DNA of 64,000 nt from Pseudooceanicola sediminis. Its GTDB lineage: Bacteria; Pseudomonadota; Alphaproteobacteria; Rhodobacterales; Rhodobacteraceae. The stretch spans positions 1 through 64,000 of the forward strand of contig NZ_QWJJ01000018.1 of the NCBI RefSeq assembly GCF_003575965.1, read 5' to 3'. How positions within the stretch are numbered: position 1 is the first letter of the stretch; each line of letters starts with the position of its first letter. The notes beneath the pieces were generated by a model that was given only the letters and a program-made list of their open reading frames with translations, was not told the DNA's origin and ran no database searches. Shown here piece after piece: positions 1 to 8,558 of the stretch. The translations under genes were made by a program, and so were the position numbers.

Positions 1-163
<163 letters not shown>

Positions 164-206
164 GCCCTGAGCGGCCGCGACCCCCTACAAGATCCAGGAG
201 ACAACA

Positions 207-1112
207 ATGATTGCACCCAACGACCTGCGCGAAATCATCCGGAACGGCCTGCTGTCGTTTCCGGTGACACCTTTCGACGCCCAGGATAATTTCGCCAGAA
301 AGCCCTTTCAGGCCCACCTCGACTGGTTGTCGCAATACCCCGTCGCCGGCCTGATCGTTGCTGGCGGCACGGGCGAGATGTTTTCCCTCGCCCCGTCCGA
401 AATCGTCGACGTCGTGCGCGCCACCAAGGAAATCAGCGGTGATGCGCCCGTCATCGCCGGCTGCGGATACGGCACCCGCGTCGCCTGCGACCTCGCACGT
501 GAGATCGAGGCGGCGGGCGGTGACGGCATCCTGCTGCTGCCGCACTACCTGACCGAAGGCCCGCAACAGGGTGTCGCGGACCGCATCCGCGCCGTCTGCA
601 AGGCCACCAACATGGGCGTCATCGTCTACAACCGGGGTCAGGCGCGCGTTTCGGCCGAAGTGCTGGAGCAATTGGCGAACGAATGCCCCAACCTGATCGG
701 CTTCAAGGACGGCACCGGCGATATCGACACCGTGCGTCGCGTCACCATCGCGCTTGGCGACCGCCTGTCCTACATCGGCGGCATGCCCACGCACGAGCTG
801 TTTGCCCAGGCCTACAAGGGCGCCGGCATGCCAACATATTCGTCAGCCGTGTTCAACTTCGTGCCGGAAACCGCGCTGAAATTCCACGCGGCCTTCATGG
901 CAGACGACAATGCCACCTGCGAGGCGCTGCTGCGCGATTTCTACTATCCCTTTGCCAAGATCCGCGATCGCGTCAGCGGCTATGCCGTCTCCGCGATCAA
1001 GGCTGGCGTCGCGCTGCGTGGCTTTGAAACCGGCCCCGTCCGTGCCCCCCTGACCGATCTGACCGAGGAAGAGCGCGAGATGATGCGCACCCTGATCGGT
1101 GATCATACCTGA
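207..1112 (+). CDS. kdgD: 5-dehydro-4-deoxyglucarate dehydratase (KdgD)
   Basis: This 301-residue protein belongs to the DapA/N-acetylneuraminate lyase superfamily of class I TIM-barrel enzymes. It converts 5-dehydro-4-deoxy-D-glucarate to 2,5-dioxopentanoate, CO2 and water in D-glucarate/D-galactarate breakdown. Visible family marks are LLSFPVTPFD near the N-terminus, the VAGGTGEMFSL loop near residue 52, the YNRGQA segment that places the conserved Tyr near 142, and IGFKDGTGD near 165, whose Lys forms the Schiff base. A GGAG at 197-200 precedes the ATG. It lies directly after the semialdehyde dehydrogenase gene and converges on the FadR/TRAP operon, so the two strands together form one hexarate-use locus. 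Confidence 0.92.
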   Translation: MIAPNDLREIIRNGLLSFPVTPFDAQDNFARKPFQAHLDWLSQYPVAGLIVAGGTGEMFSLAPSEIVDVVRATKEISGDAPVIAGCGYGTRVACDLAREIEAAGGDGILLLPHYLTEGPQQGVADRIRAVCKATNMGVIVYNRGQARVSAEVLEQLANECPNLIGFKDGTGDIDTVRRVTIALGDRLSYIGGMPTHELFAQAYKGAGMPTYSSAVFNFVPETALKFHAAFMADDNATCEALLRDFYYPFAKIRDRVSGYAVSAIKAGVALRGFETGPVRAPLTDLTEEEREMMRTLIGDHT

Positions 1113-1127
1113 TCCCTGCGATCACCG
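1097..1127 (+). terminator. Hairpin overlapping the kdgD stop codon
   Basis: Perfect arms CGGTGATC (1097-1104) and GATCACCG (1120-1127) surround a 15-nt loop and include the kdgD stop. No T-tract follows, so termination is possible but not proven. Confidence 0.4.
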
Positions 1128-1188
1128 CGCCTTGCGGCAAACGCAGGGCGCCCCTGCCGCCGAGACAATCGGTGGCCACGAACGCCGG

Positions 1189-1210
1189 CGCTGCCCCGAA
1201 AGGGGCGGCG
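1189..1210 (-). terminator. GAAA-tetraloop hairpin at the 3' end of the FadR-type regulator gene
   Basis: CGCTGCCCC, GAAA and GGGGCGGCG form a tight stem with a tetraloop between the converging ends of kdgD and the regulator gene. The position suits termination of either transcript. There is no clear T-run. Confidence 0.5.
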
Positions 1211-1211
1211 A

Positions 1212-1946
1212 TCAGCCGCCCGGCCCGAAGGTCTCGATCCTGCTCAGGATGTCTTCGCGCCCCTTGTGGACAAGCTGTAGCATCTCTTGTCGGCTGCGCA
1301 CCGGATCCCCTGCGGAAATCGCATCTGCGATGGCGCGGTGATAGGGCAAGGTGATGCGCATGTTCTCGGGCAACAGCACCTCCGGTGACAGCATCGCATC
1401 AAAGAAATTGTCCAGCATCGGCTGCATGTGCAGGATGAACTGGTTGTCCGTGCCACGCAGGATATGCCGGTGAAAGGCAAGGTCGGCGGCAAACCAATCC
1501 CCCCTGCCCTCCAGCGCCGCTTCCATTTCGTCGCAGCACGCGTGCAGCACCGAACTGTCGAAATCGGGGCGGGCGGCGCAGATTTCGACCGCGATGGTTT
1601 CGATGGCCGCCCGAAACCGGGTCATGTCCTCGACGAATGTCGCGTCGCGGCTGTAGCGAAACCGCCAGGCCAGAACCTCGGGGTCGAACAGGCTCCAGTC
1701 GGACAGGGGCAGAACGATGGTGCCGGTCTTGCGCCGCACCTGAAGCATTCCCTTTGCGACAAGCGTGCGCACCGCCTCGCGCACCACCGTGCGTGAAATA
1801 CCCAGCTCCTCACCGATCTCGGCCTCGTTCGGCAGAACCGCCCCGACGGGATAGCGTCCGATCATCAGCCATTTGGCTATCGCCTCGACCGCGTCACGGT
1901 GAAGGGAACGTGCCGGTGTCCGGGTCTGCTGGTCAGTCGGTTGCAT
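1212..1946 (-). CDS. FadR-subfamily GntR transcriptional regulator
   Basis: This 244-residue regulator has an N-terminal winged helix (about residues 13-75; EAEIGEELGISRTVVREAVRTL is split as EAEIGEELGIS and RTVVREAVRTL) and a C-terminal all-alpha FCD ligand domain. The FALL of motifs is typical of the FadR/DgoR/GguR group that senses sugar acids. The segment DWSLFDPEVLAWRF after the wing is common in hexuronate and hexarate regulators of this group. It is the last gene of the minus-strand operon that starts with dctP at 6759, so it is probably autoregulated. A candidate operator lies at 6896-6917. The likely inducer is a galactarate or glucarate intermediate, by inference from the neighbours. 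Confidence 0.85.
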   Translation of the reverse strand: MQPTDQQTRTPARSLHRDAVEAIAKWLMIGRYPVGAVLPNEAEIGEELGISRTVVREAVRTLVAKGMLQVRRKTGTIVLPLSDWSLFDPEVLAWRFRYSRDATFVEDMTRFRAAIETIAVEICAARPDFDSSVLHACCDEMEAALEGRGDWFAADLAFHRHILRGTDNQFILHMQPMLDNFFDAMLSPEVLLPENMRITLPYHRAIADAISAGDPVRSRQEMLQLVHKGREDILSRIETFGPGG

Positions 1947-1983
1947 TCAGATCTTTCTTTTGGTTGCGGCCCGCACGTCGGGA

Positions 1984-2838
1984 TCATGCGGGGGCGATGC
2001 CTTCCCCCATTATCGCGGACTTGAACCCATAAACAACGGCTGGATTTTCGCACAGGATACGGTCGCGCACAGCCGGATCAGGGGCCCAGTCGCCCAAAAG
2101 CTTCAGCATCTTGGCGTCATCGGGGCGCGGTCTGATCTGGATATGCGGCCAGTTCGACGCCCAGAGCATCCGTTCCGGCGCATGTCGGACCAGCGCGCGG
2201 GCCAGCGCCGAGACATCATCATAGCCCGGCTGGCCAATCCGCGAAACCTCGTAGGGCGCCGACAGCTTGACCCAGACGCGGCCAGTGTCGATCAGCCGCA
2301 ACAGACAGTGAAAGGCGGGGTGATCGGGCGCGACGGGGTCCAGGAACTTGCCGATGTGATCAATCACCACGGTGCCGGGCCAGGACAGGATCTGGTCGGC
2401 TCGCTGCGGCAGGTCGTGCCCGTCCAGTTGCAATTGGACATGCCAGCCGCAGGTTGCCACCCGTTCCGCGATCCGATCCACCTGGTCCCACGGGATGACG
2501 CCGCCCGCCAGCATCTGCAATCGCGCGCCGCAAAACCCCGCCTCGCTGAGGTCGCGCAGGGCGCGGTCGCTGACCGCATCATCGACAACGGCAACGCCCC
2601 GGGTCTGCTCTCTCCCGAGCGCCTCGATCGCCTCGGATGAAACGGTATTGTCGGTGCCGTATGCGGTTGGCTGCACGATCACGGCGCGGCTCAGGCCTAA
2701 TGCGCGTCGGGTCTGGCGATAGCGTGCCACGTCATCCTCGACCGGGGCCGCCAGGGCACCGGGCACCGTCGGGGCGCCCTTGCGATAAACGTGCACATGG
2801 GTGTCGCAGGACCCGGCGGGAATGGCAAAATCGGTCAT
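1984..2838 (-). CDS. Amidohydrolase-superfamily protein, probable D-galactarolactone isomerase
   Basis: This is a 284-residue TIM-barrel protein of the COG3618 amidohydrolase group, which also contains LigI. The N-terminal strand has the HxH motif (CDTHVHV, residues 12-18), and VVIDHIGK carries a later His. The position at the end of strand 8 that is Asp in hydrolases (GTDWPH in both paralogues in this window) is Asn229 here (ASNWPH). As I recall, Asn at this place marks galactaro-delta-lactone isomerase, which isomerises rather than hydrolyses. That fits the setting: uronate oxidation gives a galactarolactone that feeds KdgD and the semialdehyde dehydrogenase. It overlaps the upstream dehydrogenase gene by 4 bp (ATGA). 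A general lactonase is the alternative. Confidence 0.72.
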   Translation of the reverse strand: MTDFAIPAGSCDTHVHVYRKGAPTVPGALAAPVEDDVARYRQTRRALGLSRAVIVQPTAYGTDNTVSSEAIEALGREQTRGVAVVDDAVSDRALRDLSEAGFCGARLQMLAGGVIPWDQVDRIAERVATCGWHVQLQLDGHDLPQRADQILSWPGTVVIDHIGKFLDPVAPDHPAFHCLLRLIDTGRVWVKLSAPYEVSRIGQPGYDDVSALARALVRHAPERMLWASNWPHIQIRPRPDDAKMLKLLGDWAPDPAVRDRILCENPAVVYGFKSAIMGEGIAPA

Positions 2839-3860
2839 GTCGCGCTCCTGTCGGCGGGGGGGCGGGTGGCCAGGCGCGCCTGAAACCGCGTCGCGTCAGC
2901 GGCATTCACCGCCTCGTCCGGGACGCGGCCCAAGGCCATCTGCGCCACTTGTTCGACGACATGCAGCGCCTGTCCCTCTGCCGCCTGCGGGGTCTGGCCG
3001 CCAATATGCGGCGTGGCAATGACATCTGCGCGGCCAGCCAACGCGGGCGCGGGCCGCTGATCCGGGGCGCTGCCGACATCCATTGCGGCGCAGGCAATCT
3101 GCCCATGTTCCAACGCCTGTTCCAGCGCGGTCTCGTCCAGCAGTGCCGCACGGGCCAGGTTCACGAAAATCGCGGATGGCTTCATCAGGCCAAAGGCCTG
3201 CGCCCCGAACATCCCCGCCGTCTGCGGCGTTGCGGGTGCCAGGCAGACCACCACGTCCGACGCACCCAACAGCGTTTCAAAGGGCACGGCCCGGATGCCC
3301 CCCGGCAGCGTGCCGGGGGCGGGGTCGGTGATGATCACCTGCATGCCAAGGGCCTGCGCCAGCGCGGCAAGGTACCGCCCGATCACCCCAAAGCCGCAGA
3401 TGCCCAGTGTTTGCCCGGACAGTTGCGCCCCCATGGCGATCTCGGGCGTGCGCCCGGCGCGATAGGCCGTCGTGGCCCGGCTGATGCCACGCGCCGCATC
3501 TATGATCAGCCCGAGCGCCAGTTCCGCGACCGACGCCGCGAAGGTCGGGATAGACCGCGTCACCAGCACCCCCTGCGCCGAAGCTGCCGCGACGTCGATC
3601 GTGCTGATGTCGACCGCACAGCGCATCACGGCCAGCACGTCCGGGGCCGCGTCGAAAAACGCCGCGCCGACGGCGGTCTGACGGTCCGCGATGACCAGGT
3701 CGCACCCCCGCGCCGCCTCGGCCAGCGATGCCCCCTCAAGCACGGCGCCCGTCGGGTTCAGCATCACGGTGCCATGTCGCGCCAGCGCATCGCGCGCCTT
3801 TGGCGGGAACTGCAAGGCCAGCGCCGCCGGCGTATGCGTAAGAAGAATTCGAAACATCAT
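2835..3860 (-). CDS. D-isomer-specific 2-hydroxyacid dehydrogenase family protein
   Basis: This 341-residue NAD(P)-dependent dehydrogenase has the Rossmann motif GICGFGVIG near residue 160, the conserved Arg in NLARAALLDE and the catalytic His in TPHIGGQTP. The usual Glu of the DVFExEP motif is not seen: the segment reads AMDVGSAPDQ, so the standard Asp/Glu-His pair may be changed. The gene is translationally coupled to the galactarolactone isomerase-like gene (ATGA overlap) and follows the TRAP permease by 27 bp. It probably acts on a hydroxy-acid or keto-acid derived from the imported sugar acid. The exact substrate cannot be read from the sequence. Confidence 0.8.
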   Translation of the reverse strand: MMFRILLTHTPAALALQFPPKARDALARHGTVMLNPTGAVLEGASLAEAARGCDLVIADRQTAVGAAFFDAAPDVLAVMRCAVDISTIDVAAASAQGVLVTRSIPTFAASVAELALGLIIDAARGISRATTAYRAGRTPEIAMGAQLSGQTLGICGFGVIGRYLAALAQALGMQVIITDPAPGTLPGGIRAVPFETLLGASDVVVCLAPATPQTAGMFGAQAFGLMKPSAIFVNLARAALLDETALEQALEHGQIACAAMDVGSAPDQRPAPALAGRADVIATPHIGGQTPQAAEGQALHVVEQVAQMALGRVPDEAVNAADATRFQARLATRPPADRSAT

Positions 3861-3887
3861 GTTCTTTCAGTAGACAGGAAAACGCGC

Positions 3888-5183
3888 TCAGTTGCCGAAC
3901 ACGTAGGACGGGATTGCGACGGTCAGCGGTTCAAAGAAGACGACCAGCAAAAGGGCCACGATCTCGGCTGCGATAAAGCTCCAGGAATAGCGCACCGTTT
4001 CGCTATAGGGGCATTTCGCGATGCTGGAGGCGACGAAGAGCAGCACCGCAACCGGTGGCGTGGTCGATCCGATCTGTGTCGCCATCACCAGGGCAAGGCC
4101 AAGTTGCAGATCGTTGATGCCAACCGCATGGCCGATGTGAACCGCGATCGGCACGGTGATGATCAGCACCGCCATGCTGTCGACGAACATCGTCAGGATC
4201 AGCATCACGGCCACCAGCAGCAGGAACACCGCCGTAGGATCCTGCGTCGTGGCCATGATGGCCGCCAGGATCATCTGGTTGAAGTTCAGGTAGGACAGCA
4301 ACCAGCCAAAGCCGCTGGCGATGCCCACGATCCCCAGAACCATCGCCGTGGTGATCGCCGCCTGGACGAAAATCTGCGGCAGATCGCGCAACGTGATGGT
4401 GCGATACAGGAAAAAGCTGACCAGAAAGGCAAAGACACAGGCCACCACCCCCGATTCCGTAGCGGTGAAAACCCCGCCCAGGATGCCCGCGACGATGATC
4501 ACCGGGGCGACCAGCGCCGCCCAGACATCGACCAGCGACCGCAGGCAGCGCATCAGCGAAAACCGTTGCCCGGACTTCTGCAATTCGGGATGGCGCGACA
4601 CCGACAGCGACTGGATATAGACGACCGACATCAGCGCCAGCCCGACCAGGATGCCGGGGATGATCCCGGCCAGGAACAGCCCGCCCACCGATACGCTGGC
4701 CAGCGCGCCATAGACGATCATCGTCATGCTGGGCGGGATGATCGCGCCGATGGTGCTGCTGGTGGCGGTGATCGCGGCGGCATAGCCCGCCGGATACCCC
4801 TTTTCCTTCATCGCCGGGATCAGGACCGACCCGACAGCCGAGGTATCGGCGGTCGACGACCCCGACACGCCCGCAAAGATCATCGAGGACACGATATTGG
4901 CCTGCGCCAGCCCGCCGCGCATGTGCCCCACCACGGTTTCCGCGAAATCGACCAGCTTGCGGCTGATGCCACCGCGCGACATCAGCTCGCCCGCCAGGAT
5001 GAAATAGGGCATGGCCAGCAGGCTGAAACTGTCCAGGCTCGAAAACATCTTTTGCGGATACAGCGGCAGCGCCAGGTCAGGCACGATCAGGATGCCCGCC
5101 AGCCCGACCAGGCCCAGCGACAGGATCACCGGAATTCCCAGAAAGATCATCAGCAGAAGGGCGACGAAAAGTCCGATAAGCAT
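3888..5183 (-). CDS. dctM: TRAP transporter large permease subunit (DctM)
   Basis: This 431-residue, very hydrophobic protein is the Na+-coupled transport subunit of a tripartite ATP-independent periplasmic transporter. DctM family marks include GIPVILSLG at the N-terminus, FILAGELMSRGGIS, VSGSSTADTSAVGS, and IIPPSMTMIVYG, with a duplicated inverted repeat toward the C-terminus (QIGSTTPPVAVLLF). About 12 membrane spans are expected. It lies 22 bp after dctQ and 27 bp before the hydroxyacid dehydrogenase gene, inside the hexarate operon, so it should import the sugar acid or its lactone. Confidence 0.92.
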   Translation of the reverse strand: MLIGLFVALLLMIFLGIPVILSLGLVGLAGILIVPDLALPLYPQKMFSSLDSFSLLAMPYFILAGELMSRGGISRKLVDFAETVVGHMRGGLAQANIVSSMIFAGVSGSSTADTSAVGSVLIPAMKEKGYPAGYAAAITATSSTIGAIIPPSMTMIVYGALASVSVGGLFLAGIIPGILVGLALMSVVYIQSLSVSRHPELQKSGQRFSLMRCLRSLVDVWAALVAPVIIVAGILGGVFTATESGVVACVFAFLVSFFLYRTITLRDLPQIFVQAAITTAMVLGIVGIASGFGWLLSYLNFNQMILAAIMATTQDPTAVFLLLVAVMLILTMFVDSMAVLIITVPIAVHIGHAVGINDLQLGLALVMATQIGSTTPPVAVLLFVASSIAKCPYSETVRYSWSFIAAEIVALLLVVFFEPLTVAIPSYVFGN

Positions 5184-5205
5184 TGGTTGGTTCCGCCTTT
5201 CAGGA

Positions 5206-5682
5206 TCAAACGAACGGTGTGGCGGGGCGCAGGAATGCGACCAGCCTGCGCAGGGCGATGATGATCATGTACCCGGCGCCCAGCGGAATGGCCCCGTAGA
5301 CCAGGTGCATCGGCAGACCCAGCCCCGGACTTTTCTGAAATTGCAGGAACTGCGCCAGGCGGGCGGTCCCCACGATCAGCGCCACCGCCAGCGCGATCCA
5401 CAGCAGATCGACAATGACAAAGAACAGCGCCCTGCCCCGGTGGGACAGGCGGTCGGTCAACGTCTCCATTCCGATATGCACGCTGTGCCGATAGGCCACG
5501 GGAATGCCGAGGAACACGATCCAGATCTGGCCATAGCGCTGCAACTCCTCGCTCCAGCTCAGCGACAGGTTCAGAAAGAACCGATTGCAAACCTGCATCG
5601 TGCCGACAATCACGATGCCCAGAAAGATGACGAAAATCACCATTTCGATCGTCCGGTCAAAGACCGCCCAAAACCGAGTCAT
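5206..5682 (-). CDS. dctQ: TRAP transporter small permease subunit (DctQ)
   Basis: This 158-residue protein has four predicted membrane segments. The small-permease signature is visible around SWSEELQRYGQIWIVFLG, with the following RHSVHIGME loop. DctQ pairs with DctM in the inner membrane. The gene sits between dctP and dctM. A perfect GC-rich hairpin (5709-5732) lies between the dctP stop and this start. Substrate is set by the partner DctP and is inferred to be a hexarate or related lactone. Confidence 0.9.
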   Translation of the reverse strand: MTRFWAVFDRTIEMVIFVIFLGIVIVGTMQVCNRFFLNLSLSWSEELQRYGQIWIVFLGIPVAYRHSVHIGMETLTDRLSHRGRALFFVIVDLLWIALAVALIVGTARLAQFLQFQKSPGLGLPMHLVYGAIPLGAGYMIIIALRRLVAFLRPATPFV

Positions 5683-5708
5683 GTGCAGGAACCCTTATCA
5701 GTGGTCAT

Positions 5709-5732
5709 CCCGGCCCCTTGCCAGGGGCCGGG
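5709..5732 (-). promoter_or_regulatory. Intercistronic hairpin between dctP and dctQ (first TRAP operon)
   Basis: Arms CCCGGCCCCT (5709-5718) and AGGGGCCGGG (5723-5732) are perfectly complementary with a 4-nt loop. The same arrangement is found after dctP in all five dctPQM operons in the window. It could stabilise the dctP 3' end or reduce read-through into the permease genes. Confidence 0.65.
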
Positions 5733-5742
5733 ACACAGACGC

Positions 5743-6759
5743 TTATTGCGCGTCGCGGATCAGTTGCAGCAGGTCCGCCGCCCCCAGCTCATCCGCCAGT
5801 TCATCCTGCAAGGGCACGGCATCCTGGCTGAATTGCGTGGTGTCGACCTGGGTGATCGTCATGCCGACCTCTTCCAGCTGGGCCAGCGCCTTTTGCTCGC
5901 GGATCGGGGCCAGGGCGCGGTTGATCTCGATGGCCAGCGCGGCGGCATCCTCCAGCACCTGCTGGTCCTTTTCGGACAGCTTGTTCCACAGCGGCAGCGA
6001 ATAGGTGATGACGGTCGGCCCGAACAGGTGCCGCGTCAGCGCCACGTGGTCGCTGACCTCGTACAGCTTGCTGGAATACACCATCGACGCGGCATGTTCG
6101 AACCCATCCAGAACGCCGGTCTGCAGCGCGGTGTAAACTTCGCCAAACGCCATCGGGGTCGCATTGGCCCCCATGGCATTCAACGCGGCGACATAAACCG
6201 GCGACTGGATCGTGCGGATCTTGAGGCCCTTCAGATCCTCGGGATTTTCGATCGCCTTGCCGCTGGTCACGACGTTGCGATACCCCCAGCTATAGCCCCA
6301 TCCCAGCACCTTGAAACCGGATTGCTCGAACTTCGCGTCCAGCTTACCGCCCAGATCGCCGTCCAGCGCGCGCCCGACGTGATCGAAATCCTGCCACAGG
6401 AACGGCAGATCCAGCACGCCGCCCGCGGGCACGAAACTGTTGTACACCGCCGTACCCCCGACGTGCATCGTCGCGCCCGACCCCAGCTGCATGGCCTGCA
6501 AGACGTCCTGATCGCCGCCAAGCGCGCTGGAGCCGTAAACCTCGAAATTCAGATCGTCAGAGTGGCTGTTGACGTAATTCTGCATGACCCACGCGGTCAT
6601 GCCATTGTCGTTTTCCAGATCGGCCACGGACGACATTGCCATCTTGATTGTCGTCTCTGCGCTGGCCGCGCCGGTCAGACCCACCCCGGCAACACCAAGG
6701 GTGGCACAGCCCATCAGCCATGCCCCGGCAAAGCGCCGGGCATTCAATGCGATTGTCAT
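5743..6759 (-). CDS. dctP: TRAP transporter substrate-binding protein (DctP)
   Basis: A longer in-frame reading to 6969 exists, but the ATG at 6759 is preceded by GGGGAGGAA and starts a clean signal peptide (MTIALNARRFAGAW to TGAASA, cleavage near residue 34). The mature protein has the family Arg in LKGLKIRTIQSP and the downstream GEVYTALQTGVLDGFE motif that forms the ligand cavity. The product is 338 residues. It is the first gene of the six-gene minus-strand operon ending in the FadR-type regulator. The Arg supports a carboxylate ligand, and the neighbours suggest galactarate, glucarate or a uronate lactone. Confidence 0.9.
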   Translation of the reverse strand: MTIALNARRFAGAWLMGCATLGVAGVGLTGAASAETTIKMAMSSVADLENDNGMTAWVMQNYVNSHSDDLNFEVYGSSALGGDQDVLQAMQLGSGATMHVGGTAVYNSFVPAGGVLDLPFLWQDFDHVGRALDGDLGGKLDAKFEQSGFKVLGWGYSWGYRNVVTSGKAIENPEDLKGLKIRTIQSPVYVAALNAMGANATPMAFGEVYTALQTGVLDGFEHAASMVYSSKLYEVSDHVALTRHLFGPTVITYSLPLWNKLSEKDQQVLEDAAALAIEINRALAPIREQKALAQLEEVGMTITQVDTTQFSQDAVPLQDELADELGAADLLQLIRDAQ

Positions 6760-6895
6760 GATAGTTCCTCCCCTTCCCCGACACGCGCGGGGCAAGCCTC
6801 GATTGATTTTCTGCATTTGCAGACATGAAGAGGTGTCGCGCCCCAAAGGCTCTCCCGACCCAGCGGTGGCGACTCTTCTCCTGCACCGCACATTC

Positions 6896-6917
6896 TTACA
6901 TAATATGTATGATGTAA
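6896..6917 (-). promoter_or_regulatory. Candidate FadR/GntR operator upstream of the hexarate operon
   Basis: TTACAT and ATGTAA flank a region that contains the perfect 13-bp palindrome TACATAATATGTA (6897-6909). It lies about 137 bp upstream of the dctP start. AT-rich palindromes of this type are usual for FadR-subfamily regulators, and one is encoded at the end of this operon. Confidence 0.5.
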
Positions 6918-7165
6918 AGACGGCAGTTGCGATTTTTCTCTCCCGGCAGATTTTCCGCCTCCCGTCCATTGCTGGTCAGCTTCGGATCAATACGCTCGAA
7001 GGAGATGGATCAGGGCCCGAGGCGAGCGCGCCTCCCGGCACGCCAATCCCATGGGAATACCCTGTTGAAGGCCGCTTAACTGCTCGCCCGCCGCATCATT
7101 GCTTCAGACATCGGCGTCCCGCAGACTTTCAATGCTGGACCGAACCCCGCTTTCACCGCCGCCGC

Positions 7166-7214
7166 ACCGCTCAGATACCGTCAAGATACCGTTCAAATAC
7201 CGACGTTGAAATTC
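7166..7214 (+). repeat. Dispersed 59-bp element, copy 1 (degenerate)
   Basis: Three consecutive 11-bp units are visible, in the style CGnnnAGATAC, ending with CGTTCAAATAC and then CGACGTTGAAATTC. Unlike copies 2-4 it lacks the GATATCA end. It lies 3' of rep. Confidence 0.75.
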
Positions 7215-7297
7215 GGGTACTTTTTCAGGCCTTACATCTTGGGCGGCGACGCCCCCTGCCCCGCCGGGCCAAGACGGCTGCCAGGCAAACGGACTGG

Positions 7298-7314
7298 TTG
7301 CCAACTGGCAATAA
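7298..7314. repeat. Palindromic candidate centromere site (parS-like), left copy
   Basis: TTGCCAACTGGCAATAA occurs here and again at 11185-11201 in the same orientation, with similar flanking bases (ATCG, then an A-rich tract). The arms TTGCCA and TGGCAA are perfect with 2 central bases. The two copies sit just outside rep and just outside parB and so bracket the replication/partition module. A ParB-binding site is the most likely role. Confidence 0.6.
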
Positions 7315-7341
7315 CATCGAAAAAATATCAATTTCAGAGGG

Positions 7342-8379
7342 TTAAAGCGGGTTGGCTTCGGTGAACTTGCGCAGAAACGCCAGAAACGCGCGATCCGGAT
7401 CGGCTGGCGCGTCCTTGCCTGCGGCCCAATTGCGCCACTCTCCCTCGACGAAATAGATGTCGTACCCCGGATGCCGCAGCCGCGCCGTTTCATAGGTCGT
7501 CGTGCGCAACGCCGGCCCTTTCTGGTCCAACCAGCCCGGGCGCGGCCGTGCCCCCTGCCCTGCACTGGGCGCGCTGACCTCCTCGGTACGGCCCTCGGCC
7601 TTGGCGCGCCGTCCAGGGGACGCGAATTGCAAGGCCCGCTCGACCTTGCCGGTCTCTTCGCCATCCTTGCGCCACCATCGCAACTCGACATGCGTCACGG
7701 ACCGCCCGGTTTTCAACGGCTTCACCTCGACCATGTAATCCGACAGGGCGGAAACTTCGGCAACCGCAGGATCGACAGCCCGCATCCTAAGGTTCGACCA
7801 GGTCGTCAATTTGCCCTTGGGCACACCAAGCACACCCCGCAGCGACTCGACGCTGAACTTCTCAGATGACCGCCACCGCAGATTGCCGCGTTTCTGCACC
7901 ATCTCGTACAGCGTCAGCGCATATTTTGACGACAAGGCAAACATCACCTCGCGCTGCAACCGCGCAAAGATCGTCGAGTTAGAGATGATTTTGCGCAACC
8001 GCGGGGGGATCTCGTATTCCAGCAGGCCATCGCCCCGCTCCATCTCCAGGTTGCCACCCAACAGCTGCACCCTTTCGATGGCTGGCTTGCCATCCCAAAC
8101 GGCCTCGACCTTGACGATGGCGGACATCAGCCTTTCGATCGACTCCCCGATACGGTCATTCGAATTGTGCGATCCACGCAGATCCGCCTTGGCGATGACA
8201 TGCAGGACCGGCTTGTCGATCGCTTCCCACGCATTTTCCAACAGCTGATTATAGATCCGCCGGTCGGTCAGCGTCAGCGGCGTGACCTCGATCAGATCCA
8301 CCAGTTCTCCCGGCTTGACCAGCGACTCGCGGCTTGGCCGTGCGTCTACTGTCCTGTATTGTGATGTGGATTTGGCCAT
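7342..8379 (-). CDS. Plasmid replication initiator protein (Rep_3-like, iteron-binding)
   Basis: This 345-residue protein looks like the replication initiators of Rhodobacterales plasmids with two winged-helix domains. Visible segments are LTLTDRRIYNQLLENAW (about residues 36-52), SNDRIGESIERLMSAIVKVE, and FALSSKYALTLYEMVQKRG near residue 165, which is typical of Rep_3-type initiators. It would bind the 22-bp iterons at 8559-8668, just upstream of its own gene, and open the origin. It is divergent from parA-parB. The C-terminal third is basic and carries no motif that I recognise. I am confident of the role, less so of the plasmid incompatibility class. Confidence 0.85.
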   Translation of the reverse strand: MAKSTSQYRTVDARPSRESLVKPGELVDLIEVTPLTLTDRRIYNQLLENAWEAIDKPVLHVIAKADLRGSHNSNDRIGESIERLMSAIVKVEAVWDGKPAIERVQLLGGNLEMERGDGLLEYEIPPRLRKIISNSTIFARLQREVMFALSSKYALTLYEMVQKRGNLRWRSSEKFSVESLRGVLGVPKGKLTTWSNLRMRAVDPAVAEVSALSDYMVEVKPLKTGRSVTHVELRWWRKDGEETGKVERALQFASPGRRAKAEGRTEEVSAPSAGQGARPRPGWLDQKGPALRTTTYETARLRHPGYDIYFVEGEWRNWAAGKDAPADPDRAFLAFLRKFTEANPL

Positions 8380-8405
8380 GACTGCTCTGGTCCATACCTG
8401 CTTTT

Positions 8406-8418
8406 CTTACTTTTGTAA
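8406..8418. promoter_or_regulatory. Inverted iteron-like half sites in the rep leader
   Basis: CTTAC (8406-8410) faces GTAA (8415-8418) about 27 bp upstream of the rep start. This is an inverted form of the GTAAG core of the iterons, as expected for a Rep autoregulation operator. Another single GTAAGC lies at 8471-8476. Confidence 0.4.
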
Positions 8419-8558
8419 TCACGCCCATGTATTTTTACAAGAGAGATCCTTTAATGGACCAACCCGAAAGGTAAGCTTTCAATCGTACGCCATCGAAGCA
8501 AGAGAATCACATAGCCCTGCTTTTAAAGGGGAATTGGCAATACCTGATTCGCGCTGAG

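Larger units (their letters stand above)
6760..7341. other. Intergenic region between dctP and rep
   Basis: No convincing gene is seen in this 582-bp stretch. It holds the leader and candidate operator of the hexarate operon (6896-6917), the degenerate copy of the 59-bp dispersed element (7166-7214) and one of the two palindromic candidate parS sites (7298-7314). Confidence 0.6.

Noticed and set aside
2637..5261. An 874-codon open frame on the + strand
   Set aside because: It lies antisense to the isomerase, dehydrogenase and dctM genes, is rich in Arg, Asp, Gln and His, and shows no domain. It is a by-product of high GC.
5011..6828. A 605-codon open frame on the + strand
   Set aside because: It is antisense to the first dctQ and dctP genes, which have clear family motifs.
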